From positions 28,700-92,699 of the forward strand of contig JAPLSW010000041.1 of NCBI GenBank assembly GCA_026398435.1: 64,000 bases of DNA. The letters are read 5' to 3'. Both the position numbers and the translations under genes were made by a program. Positions 42,270 to 52,500 of this stretch are shown here, piece after piece; the stretch's first letter is position 1; each line of letters opens with the position of its first letter. Below the pieces are notes generated by a model. The model was not told where the DNA came from. It searched no databases and saw only the letters and a list, made by a program, of their open reading frames with translations. The DNA comes from Chlamydiota bacterium. Its GTDB lineage: Bacteria > Chlamydiota > Chlamydiia > Chlamydiales > Rhabdochlamydiaceae.

Positions 42270-45200
42270 ATGACAGAAGAAGAATTCCGTGGTTCCCATT
42301 TCGATAAGTTGACCATTAAGATTGCATCGGAAGATGTCATTCGTAACGACTGGTCACGTGGTGAAATCAAAAAACCAGAAACGATTAACTATCGTACATT
42401 CAAGCCCGAGAAGGGAGGTCTTTTCTGTGAAAAGATCTTTGGTCCGACAAGGGATTGGGAGTGTGCGTGTGGAAAGTATAAGAAAATCAAACACAAAGGG
42501 ATCGTTTGCGATCGTTGTGGTGTTGAGGTAACACTTTCTAAAGTTCGTCGGGAAAGAATGGCTCACATTGAGCTTGCGGTTCCAGTTGTTCACATCTGGT
42601 TTTTCAAGACGATGCCTTCCAGGATTGGTAATATCCTTGGGATGTCTACAAATGATCTAGAGCGTGTGATTTATTACGAAGATTACGTCGTAACAGATCC
42701 AGGTCGTACTACACTTGAAAGGAAACAGCTCCTTAATGACACTGAATATCGTGAAGCCCAAGAAAAATGGGGTTCTGATTCATTTGTTGCTAGGATGGGT
42801 GGAGATGCTGTTCGTGATCTTCTTGAAAAAGAAGACCTCGAATTCATGGTTTCCGACTTAAAAGACAAACTGAAGAAAACGAAGTCTATGCAAGCTAGAA
42901 TGAAGCTTGCAAAGAGGCTGAAAATAGTAGAAGGCTTTGCCTCTTCTCCTAACAGACCTGACTGGATGGTTGTGGGATGTATCCCAGTTATACCACCAGA
43001 TCTTCGTCCTTTAGTTCCTTTGGATGGTGGAAGATTTGCTACATCGGACTTAAATGACCTCTATAGACGAGTCATCAACCGTAACAATCGTCTTAAGTCG
43101 ATTCTTAAGCTAAAAACGCCTGATGTGATCGTACGTAACGAGAAGAGGATGCTACAGGAAGCTGTTGACGCCCTTTTTGATAACGGTCGTCATGGGCATC
43201 CTGTTATGGGAGCTGGAAACCGTCCTCTTAAAGCTCTTTCTGAGATGCTTAAAGGTAAGCAAGGTCGTTTCCGTCAAAACCTTCTTGGTAAACGTGTGGA
43301 TTACTCTGGACGTTCGGTTATTATCGTTGGACCAGATCTTAAGTTTAACCAATGTGGTCTTCCGAAACAAATGGCCCTTGAGCTTTTCGAGCCATTTATC
43401 GTTAAGAGACTAAAGGATTTAGGACACGTATATACCATCCGTTCTGCAAAGAAGCTTATCCAAAAACAAGCTTCAGAAGTATGGGATGTACTTGAAGAGA
43501 TAATCAAAGGGCACCCTGTGCTCCTTAACCGTGCTCCTACTCTTCACCGTTTAGGTATCCAAGCGTTTGAGCCTGTTCTTATAGAAGGTAAAGCTATACG
43601 TATCCATCCTCTCGTCACAACTGCGTTTAACGCGGACTTTGACGGTGACCAAATGGCCGTACACATACCACTTTCTATCGAAGCGCAGATCGAAGCTAAA
43701 CTTCTGATGATGGCACCGGATAATATATTCCTCCCATCTTCAGGAAAACCTGCCGCGGTTCCTTCTCAGGATATGATCTTAGGACTCTACTATTTGATGT
43801 TAGATCCTATGTACAATCCAGAAGAATACGGACTGAAAATAAAAACATTCCGTGACAAGGACGAAGTTCTTCTCGCATTGAATGCAGCAGGAAGCTGGAA
43901 CTGGCATGAAGAAGGGGCTACCAATGGAAGAAAAGACTTCCTTGGTCGCGGTATCAGAATTCATGAAAGAATCAAGCTGAAACTAGAAGAAGGTATTATC
44001 GAAACGACACCTGGAAGGGTTCTTTTTAATACTATCGTTCCTAAAGAGCTTGGTTTCCAAAACTACTCCTTGCGTAAGAAGAAGATGAGTGAACTTGTTC
44101 TTCAAACATATAAGAGAGTGGGACTTGAAGCTACTGTTCGATTCCTTGATAACTGTAAAAATCTTGGATTTGCCGAAGCTACAAAAGCTGCTCTTTCCAT
44201 GGGTGTATGTGACGTTCGAGTACCTAGCAATAAATCAAAAGTTATTGATGATGCTATAGTTCGTATTGAAGTGGTTAAAAAGCAGTATGAGAATGGTATT
44301 ATCACAGACGGTGAGAGACATTCTAAAATTATCAGTATTTGGACGGAAGTATCTGATGTTCTTTCCGAAGAACTCTTTAAGCTTATTGCCGAAGTAAAAG
44401 ATCATGAGTCTAACCCTCTCTATCTAATGATGGATTCGGGCGCTCGTGGTAACAAAACACAGGTAAAACAGCTTGGAGCTCTCCGTGGTCTGATGGCTAA
44501 ACCATCAGGGGAGATTATCGAGTCCCCAATTACTGCGAACTTCCGTGAAGGATTAAGTGTTCTTGAATACTTTATCTCCTCACACGGTGCTCGTAAGGGT
44601 CTTGCCGATACTGCCTTAAAAACTGCTGACTCAGGATACCTCACAAGACGTCTTGTGGACGTAGCCCAAGATCTTATCGTTACTGAAGCTGATTGTGGAA
44701 CACTTAACGGCATTGAAATTTCAGCAATTAAACAAGGTCAAGAGGAACTACTTCCTCTTAAAGACCGTCTGTTTGGTCGGGCTGTTTGTGAAGTTATTGT
44801 GCAGCCGGGTGATAGCAAGAAAGTTCTTGCTCGCCTAGGTGATGTATTGACAGTGCAGCAAGCAGAAGCCATTGACGATTGCGGTATTGAGGTTATTAGA
44901 CTCAGGTCTCCTCTTACTTGTGAATCTAAACGGGGTATCTGTGCGAAGTGCTATGGTATCAACCTTGCAAACGGTGGAATGGTTGGCCTTGGTGAAGCAG
45001 TCGGTATTATCGCTGCTCAATCCATTGGTGAACCAGGAACTCAGCTCACGATGCGTACCTTCCACTTGGGTGGTATTGCTTCTGCGAGCGTTAGCCCAGA
45101 GATTGTTGCTGAGCATGACGGTATCTTGGTTTACCAAGATCTTCGTACTGTACAGAACGAAGAAGGTATTTGGCTTGCCCTCAACAAGAATGGCTCGCTT

Positions 45201-46427
45201 CACCTCGTAAGAGATGAAGGACGCGGTCTTGATGAGTACAAAAAGCTTCTTTCTTCTAAATCGCTTGAACCGCTACAGACGTTCAATATTGAGTTAGGTA
45301 CTCGTATCCTACTTAAAGACGGTGCCTCTGTTAAGAAGAAAACCAAGATTGGTCATTGGGAGCAACACAACATTCCAATTATCTGCGAAAGACCCGGTTA
45401 CGTAAAATATGAAGACCTTGTTGAAGGTATCTCTACACAGCGCGATGTTAATAAACAGACTGGCCAGGCTGAGCTGTTTGTTAAACAACACCGTGGAGAG
45501 CTCCACCCTCAGATCGTTATTCATGCAGATAAAGAATGTAAAGAACTTATTGGTACCTATGCAATTCCGTCAGGAGCATTTATCTCCGTACAGGAAGGCG
45601 ATCGTGTAACAGCTGGTATGTTACTTGCTCGTCTCCCAAGAGGAGCTATTAAAACCAAGGATATCACCGGTGGTCTTCCTCGAGTAGCTGAGCTATTCGA
45701 AGCAAGGCGCCCAAAAGATGCCGCAGAGATTGCTAAGATCGACGGTGTTGTTGACTTCCGTGGTGTGCAGAAGAATAAGCGTATCGTTGTAGTTCGTGAT
45801 GAAGACTCTGGTATGGAAGAAGAGCATCTTATCCCTCTGACAAAACACCTTATTATCCAACGTGGTGATAACGTGATCAAAGGTCAGCAGTTGACAGATG
45901 GACTTGTTGTTCCTCAAGAGATTCTTGATATCTGTGGAGTCAGAGAGCTTCAGAAGTATCTAGTGAACCAGGTGCAAGAAGTGTATCGACTCCAAGGTGT
46001 TGATATTAACGACAAGCATATCGAGATCATAGTGCGTCAGATGCTCCAAAAAGTGCGTGTCACAGAGCCAGGTGATACAACACTGCTCTACGGAGAAGAT
46101 ATCGATAAGAAGCGCTTCCACAATATGAACAGGAAAGCCCTCGATGAGGGTGGAAGACCTGCTCAAGCAGCGCCAGTGCTTCTTGGTATCACGAAAGCAT
46201 CTCTTGGTACAGAATCGTTTGTTTCAGCGGCATCGTTCCAAGAAACAACACGTGTTCTTACTGATGCAGCATGTGAAGGTAAGACAGATTATCTTCTCGA
46301 CTTCAAATCGAACCTAATCATGGGTCATATGATCCCTGGTGGTACAGGATTTGTGCAATTCAATAATCGTATTGCCAAGTCTGTCGATCGTGAAAGTGAA
46401 GATGAGCTTGTATTTGCTTTTGACTAA
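42270..46427 (+). CDS. rpoC: RNA polymerase beta' subunit
   Basis: 1385 residues. N-terminal zinc site (C-A-C-G ... C-D-R-C), clamp, catalytic '[12 protein letters not shown]' with the Mg-binding Asp triad, bridge helix and trigger-loop region ('[28 protein letters not shown]'), second zinc site '[13 protein letters not shown]'. Complete. Terminator directly after the stop. In Chlamydia a transaldolase gene normally follows. Here a giant gene on the opposite strand does. Confidence 0.99.
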   Translation: MTEEEFRGSHFDKLTIKIASEDVIRNDWSRGEIKKPETINYRTFKPEKGGLFCEKIFGPTRDWECACGKYKKIKHKGIVCDRCGVEVTLSKVRRERMAHIELAVPVVHIWFFKTMPSRIGNILGMSTNDLERVIYYEDYVVTDPGRTTLERKQLLNDTEYREAQEKWGSDSFVARMGGDAVRDLLEKEDLEFMVSDLKDKLKKTKSMQARMKLAKRLKIVEGFASSPNRPDWMVVGCIPVIPPDLRPLVPLDGGRFATSDLNDLYRRVINRNNRLKSILKLKTPDVIVRNEKRMLQEAVDALFDNGRHGHPVMGAGNRPLKALSEMLKGKQGRFRQNLLGKRVDYSGRSVIIVGPDLKFNQCGLPKQMALELFEPFIVKRLKDLGHVYTIRSAKKLIQKQASEVWDVLEEIIKGHPVLLNRAPTLHRLGIQAFEPVLIEGKAIRIHPLVTTAFNADFDGDQMAVHIPLSIEAQIEAKLLMMAPDNIFLPSSGKPAAVPSQDMILGLYYLMLDPMYNPEEYGLKIKTFRDKDEVLLALNAAGSWNWHEEGATNGRKDFLGRGIRIHERIKLKLEEGIIETTPGRVLFNTIVPKELGFQNYSLRKKKMSELVLQTYKRVGLEATVRFLDNCKNLGFAEATKAALSMGVCDVRVPSNKSKVIDDAIVRIEVVKKQYENGIITDGERHSKIISIWTEVSDVLSEELFKLIAEVKDHESNPLYLMMDSGARGNKTQVKQLGALRGLMAKPSGEIIESPITANFREGLSVLEYFISSHGARKGLADTALKTADSGYLTRRLVDVAQDLIVTEADCGTLNGIEISAIKQGQEELLPLKDRLFGRAVCEVIVQPGDSKKVLARLGDVLTVQQAEAIDDCGIEVIRLRSPLTCESKRGICAKCYGINLANGGMVGLGEAVGIIAAQSIGEPGTQLTMRTFHLGGIASASVSPEIVAEHDGILVYQDLRTVQNEEGIWLALNKNGSLHLVRDEGRGLDEYKKLLSSKSLEPLQTFNIELGTRILLKDGASVKKKTKIGHWEQHNIPIICERPGYVKYEDLVEGISTQRDVNKQTGQAELFVKQHRGELHPQIVIHADKECKELIGTYAIPSGAFISVQEGDRVTAGMLLARLPRGAIKTKDITGGLPRVAELFEARRPKDAAEIAKIDGVVDFRGVQKNKRIVVVRDEDSGMEEEHLIPLTKHLIIQRGDNVIKGQQLTDGLVVPQEILDICGVRELQKYLVNQVQEVYRLQGVDINDKHIEIIVRQMLQKVRVTEPGDTTLLYGEDIDKKRFHNMNRKALDEGGRPAQAAPVLLGITKASLGTESFVSAASFQETTRVLTDAACEGKTDYLLDFKSNLIMGHMIPGGTGFVQFNNRIAKSVDRESEDELVFAFD

Positions 46428-46450
46428 GTGATACAGACCATTTCGAATCT

Positions 46451-46493
46451 AAAGGGCTTAAGAGGTGTTAAAACTTCTTAAGCCCTTTTTTTT
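46451..46493 (+). terminator. Strong intrinsic terminator after rpoC
   Basis: Stem aaagggcttaagag / cttcttaagcccttt with a short loop and eight T on the plus strand. It separates the polymerase operon from the convergent giant gene. Confidence 0.92.
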
Positions 46494-46520
46494 CCTATGA
46501 CTTTTAACATGACCAAGGCC

Positions 46521-49500
46521 TTAACTTTTTAGCCTTTTAAATAGTCGCTGTAAATTACTCCCTTCAAAGGCAATCTTTTTATCAGTTTGGTACTTTAAAA
46601 CGTGCTTAAGGTAAAGATCTTGCATTCTGTCAACACCCGCACTTGTAAACCATCTTTCTAAAAAGGCAAGCTCGTCTTTAGTAAAGGAACTTTCTCCACT
46701 TAAGAATTTCAATTTAACCACTTTTTCAAAAGCCCCAGGGGACAATTCTCTACTTGGATCTTTAAACCCAAGGGTAAGATTGTAGTAGTTAGGATCGCTT
46801 GTTGTATCCTCTATTTGAGAAAAAAGGGTGACATTGTCTTCCTCAACAATTAGATGATGGAAAGGGGTCCTATGAGCTCCTAAAAGGCTCATTTTTTTTA
46901 GGAATTCACTCGGTTTCCATTCTAGAACGTTGATAGAGATGTTAATTCCTTCAAATAGATCTTGGTAGGATTCAAGGGCCGGCTCCCTTTTCATTTGGTC
47001 CATTATGGGAAAAAGAGGGATTATATTATAATCGATCTTAGAGGGGAGCTCCGTGAAGTACTGCCATGTTCTTTTTGTGAACCTAATGCCACCCTTCCTA
47101 GAATTTGCATCTACTGATCCAAGTTGGATTAGTTCAAATTCATTATCGCCTTGAGTTTCCATTTCGGTACTAACTTGAGTTTCTACCTCATTTGCCTGCT
47201 CTACCTCAACGGTGCCCTCAATATCAGATTGTGGGGAGATCACCTGGTTGTGAACACTTGCTACGGCGCGACGCTGAAGTTCTGCAATTTGAATTTTTAG
47301 GGCTTCGGTTCTTTGTCTAAGGAAGGGAAGCTGTTTATCAATTGCCTCTAGCTGAGTTGAGCATGTCTCTCCGGCTTCTTGAATAACTTCTCTAGACGGC
47401 CTTTCAAAGCTAGGCTTCCCATAAAGGTCAGCCGGAGTATGGTCGGCAGGTTTGATCCAATTCTGAGATAAATAGCTAAATGCCTCACCCTTTTGCTCTC
47501 CCGAATAATCAGAACTTGTCATTACCTCCAGCAGGAGATTTTGAGAAAGATTATCCAGTTGCTGTTTAAAAGCCCTAAAATTGTCATCTCCTTGCTGATG
47601 TGCTTGATTTTGGATGACAAAGCTAAGAATCTCCCTAAACCCAATTGGTTCTGCTCCAGACCCAAGCTGCCCTCTAATAATGGAGGCTACTTCCTCATCT
47701 ATGACAAATTGCACTGTTTGTCCTTTGTCAAGACCTCTAAGCCTCCAGACGCTTTGTAAAAGATCCCGTAAAATCATTCCCCTCCCGATTGTCACAAGCC
47801 CAGCCGCCGCTCCCTTTTGTTTAATATCAGAACCTGTTGTATGGCTTTGGTCGTAGAAGGTTAAACGTTCCTCTTCTTTAAGAGGGGAGGCGCTTAAGGG
47901 AGTTTCGGTTGTTCCATCAGTAATGGTTTGTTCCCCTTTTGAATTATAGAAGACAACAGGCATCCTGTATTTAAAGGACATTTTTCTAGCAATCTCAAGA
48001 TTACCCCCTTCTTTAAAATACCCTCCTGCATCTATAAGAGCATCATGAGGGGGTAAACCCTCAAACATTGCTGCCCCTTCGATCTTAGGGATAATTAGGG
48101 CTGGGCCTGCGGCTTTTCCCATAAGTAGATTAAGGGTTTTAGCATCCGTTCCGGGTTCAGGTCGTGCCGCAAGCTTACTATGCATGCTTCCAGCATTCCA
48201 AAGGGTCCCGGTAAAGCCCGATACCTTACTAAAAAGGGCAATGAGGTTGATCGGGTTGCAGGCAAGCTTATTTTCAAAAAGCTGCATCTGAGGGAGGAAC
48301 AGCTTTTCAATGAGCTCCTGCCGGACTATAGGATCTCTATTGATTCGACCTAGGATTAATCCAAGCTGAGAGGGATTGAGATGGTGTTTAAAGGGAATGG
48401 GAAGCTCCCCTTTTAAAAGACAGAACTGTTGGTAGCCGATAGTTTCTTCAAGAGAAATTAGTTCATTCCGTATTTGCGTATCAGCTTGTTTCTTAAGTTG
48501 CTCGATGACACGAATTAGGGTGTCTTTCCGAATCCCATTTTTCGCATGGATCTGGAACGTGTAGTTCATAGTGATGTAAGGATTAGAAAATAGGGACCCA
48601 TGACTTGGGGTGTTAGCTGCAGCATAGGGAATCGCCATTACTCCACGGTCCAAACCATACCTCTCATCACTTGTTTTTAATAGGGTATGGGGAAGTAGGC
48701 AGCAGATTTCTTCAGCGGCTAGTGCTAAAAGATTTTGCAATTCAGGGGGTTGATCATCATAGAACCTTTGAGATTCTGCAGCTTTTGATTGATCGCGGCA
48801 AAGGTAATCTAAAACTGCTTTTTGATCGATACCCGCAGGTATTTTTTTTTGTTCAATTAATTGAGCAATAAGAGCGAGAGCTAGGGGCTCCTTTAACGAT
48901 GTATGATACAGGGCCTCTGAGAGAGGGGGGATAGCAGGATCACGATCGGGTTGAGGATCACTTTCAAGGCGCGCAATATGTTTTAACTTGGGATCAGAAT
49001 AAAGAAGCTTGTAGAGGGTGCCAATAAGGTGAATTTCTTCCTCCTTTGGAGGCACTGTTTTCCCTAAGCTAAAGCTTACTTCATGAAGTACATTTAAAAC
49101 TGTATCGGCCTCATCAATGAGTGGATTGCCAGCTTTTTGGAGAAGGGAAATAATACCGATCATCAGTTGTAATTCTTCGCTCTCAAAGCTTGCCGGGTCT
49201 TTTAGGGTATTTGCATATTCGATAAATTTTAACAAAAGAGACTGGATGCTCTTAGAGGTCATAATTAGACACTGCTTTTTTGTGATAACAGTTTCTAAAA
49301 AGGTTTTAATCTCTTCGAGTGAGCGCTTTGTAAAGGTGGAATTTCGGTCGAAATGGAGGGTTACAAGCGATTTTGCAAATGCTTTTTGCAGTATCGCTTG
49401 AGTATCGCTTGAAACACTTTCAAATAAAGGAGAGGGGACCACAACCATGGATAAAGCTGTACCATCAGCTCTTAAAAGACCCAGAAGAGGTAGGAGCACT

Positions 49501-52500
49501 TTTGATTTACCAGAACCCATGATCATTTCCATGACGGGATTTGCTCTTTCTTCCTGCCTAAAAGCATCCAGCTTACCTACTTGATCTTCCCGCATGATGA
49601 TGCCGGCATAGTATTCGAAGACGAGGTACTCCGGATGCTCTTGTATGATATAGCACCGTTTTGCATTCAGCTGCTGACTAAGCTCTTGTCTTAAGTCTTG
49701 GGGTTCTGGATCTTTTGTGATTTTTTCGCAAAGGGCAAGGCTCTTATCCACCTGGGCTTTCTTGCATGCAAGCTGCAGGTAGATAGCTGCGATTGAGTAC
49801 AGATCATCGAGGTCCCTTGGGCTTAAATGAGGGTTTTGCTCAAGGAGCTTTTTCGGGTCTTTAGATCCAAGACTTATGAAAATATCATCGAGCGTAATTT
49901 CTTGAAGTAGCCGTCCCCTTTTTTGCAGATAGAAAAGGGAGAGTTCTGTCGGATCTGTAGGTATGGTTGCTGCTATAGAGAACATCCTTTGTTCTGCATA
50001 GATTAGACTTTTCTCAATCTCAGCTTTCTTGGATTGTAAATCAGAGGTGATAGTAGTTATGTCTGTATGAAGAGTATAGATGGTTTTAGGAGGGTTTCTA
50101 GAAAGAGCGTCTACATCTCTTACTAAGCGGGCCCATTCTGCTGATTCAACAGGATCCTCTGAACTCTGGGATGTAAGAAAATCAGTTAACCCAGGGGTTA
50201 TAGAAACGGGCTGTATACTTGGAGTCGTCCATGAGGAAACCGTTGAATTATCACATAAGTTGTCCATTTCCCTAGGGTCAAATCTGAACGGATAATCAGG
50301 GATTATAAGTTCAGCTCGATCGGTGGGGACTCTGGATCGATTGATTGATAGGCTTGGAGCTTGGGTAGTTAATTCGGTCTTTTGGCTTTGAAGTTCTTTC
50401 GCTTTGGTTAAGATCCCTTCCCACCAGAGAACAAGCTCGATTCGAGCCGCTGATACAGAGCTTAAATCAGGAGGAAGGGTGAATGCAGAAGGATTTTTTA
50501 AGATTTGCTCAAGTACAATCCCTAGAGAGGCATTTGTCGGATCTTGGGTGTTTGTTTTAAGAAAAAGGCAAGCCGTTTTTAGCCATTTTCGTTGATCAGC
50601 AGGACTTCCTTCAATTGCTATTTTGATAAATTCTTTAAGATACATTTTAATGAAGTCCACTGGCCTAGTGATTAAAACATCTGTTTCAAAATTAGGGGGC
50701 AGCGGGTTAGTTGTACCAGAACCAATCAGTGGTTTTAGTACGTCTATATTTATAGTAATAGCCAGGGTAGGCAGGGTAGGCAGGGTTGTAACTCCACCAT
50801 CTTCAGAGGTTTTGAGGGTGTGAGTTTGATCAAGTAATTCATCAAGTCTATCAGAAAACTTAGTAGTTAAGGGCTCTGGAAGTAAGCTTTTGAGTAGATG
50901 GAGCTCCTCTTGCTTGGATAGTCTTAAAGCGGTCACATTACGAGATCTTTTGAGATATTGCTCATAGAAAGAAGATAGATCTTCAAATGCATTAGGAAGA
51001 CGTATTTCATTGGTGGTAAGTAAGTAGGTTGCATATAAAGCGATAGCTACTTGCTCACCGGACTTATCTCCTGTGATATTTTTAACATTTGCAATTTCTG
51101 TTAAAGCCTTGATTTCCTCTAGGGAATAAGGGCTTAATTTTGTCCCATAGCTTCTTAAGTAGAAAGCTGCTTTTTGGTACTGATGATGGACCGCCAAAGT
51201 CTCTGCGAGGGTGAAATACCCTTCTCGTGAAGAAGATTCAAGGTGTCCATTAGACGCTAAATCATAGGTGAAATAGGTGAAATCTGCGGACTCCCCCTTT
51301 GTAAGCGATTGATTCCTTCTAAACCTCGGCTCAAGCGATTCTTGAGAGAGAGAGGCTTTTAAGTGTTGATTGGGAAGAAGTACCCGTATTTTTCCTTCCT
51401 TATTTTTTAAAATAAGTGCGTATGTGCAGGGGCTAATTGCACTTAAGTTCCGGTCTTTACTTAAGAAGAAACCGGGATGCTCTTTGCATTGAAGGAGTCC
51501 CTCATCATCTGGTTTAAATGAGATGTTAAAACGGGGCAGCTCTAGCTCAATCCGTTTTCCACCCATATACCACTCTTGTGTATAGGAAGGATGTTCAAAA
51601 TGCGCTAAAAGCTCTGAGGCTTTACCTAAGTTGGCACCATCTGAAAGACGCGTCACTGAAGTGATTGATCCACCTAAATAGGAGGCTTCATAGGTTTTGG
51701 TATTTGTTTTTTTATCGTAGAGAGAAATCTTGGTTGGATCTGTAATCGATGCCCAAACATTGTATTTATCAGCAAGAAATCGACTTTCAAGAGCGCATGT
51801 GACGTTTTCTTCATCGCCTGTTGTAAGTTGATGGTTAGGGATGAATCGAAGCCACTGCCCGTCTATATACTGCTCAATACTGAGTCCCTGGTCTGTTCTT
51901 GTGACAATAACGCGGCAGCTTTCATGCATAAATTCATAAGTGTTATTTGATCTTGCTAGGGCTTTAACATGACCTGGAAAGAGCTCTTTAAAAGTAGGAT
52001 GATCACGGATTTCTAAGGGAATGTAGGCCTCTTGTCCGATAGTAATAAGTCTTCCGCTCATAGGATCATAAAAATCATTATGATTTGTCGTAAATCTTGG
52101 GCTAATACCGAGAGCGGTGAGATAAGACCAGGTAATATCTGTTGGGGGATCCCGTTCATTAATCAAGGTGTAGATTTGATTTAAAAGCTCAGTGTTAGGA
52201 GTCTTACCTGCGACAAATAGTCTGACAAGATCTACAGAATGGATAAATAAAGCTTTTTCTATATCGTAGCTTGTTTTGGGATCTTTCCATTCAAGAGGAA
52301 TAGGGGCATGTTCAATCCACGCTTTAGCTTTTAGAAGTAATATAAGTTGATCCCTTGTAAGGGGAGTCTTTTCACTAAAAGCTGCCGCAAGTTCCGCATA
52401 AATGAGGCTTTTTTCTTCAGGTTTTATATTTGGATCCTTCAGTAACCCTTCAAGGTGTGTGGTTATATTAGGAGCCGCACATCCATACCGGGTAAAATAG

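Noticed and set aside
50763-50786. Short tandem repeat (gtaggcagg units)
   Set aside because: It encodes Thr-Leu-Pro repeats in a linker of giant copy A and is too short to be of interest on its own.
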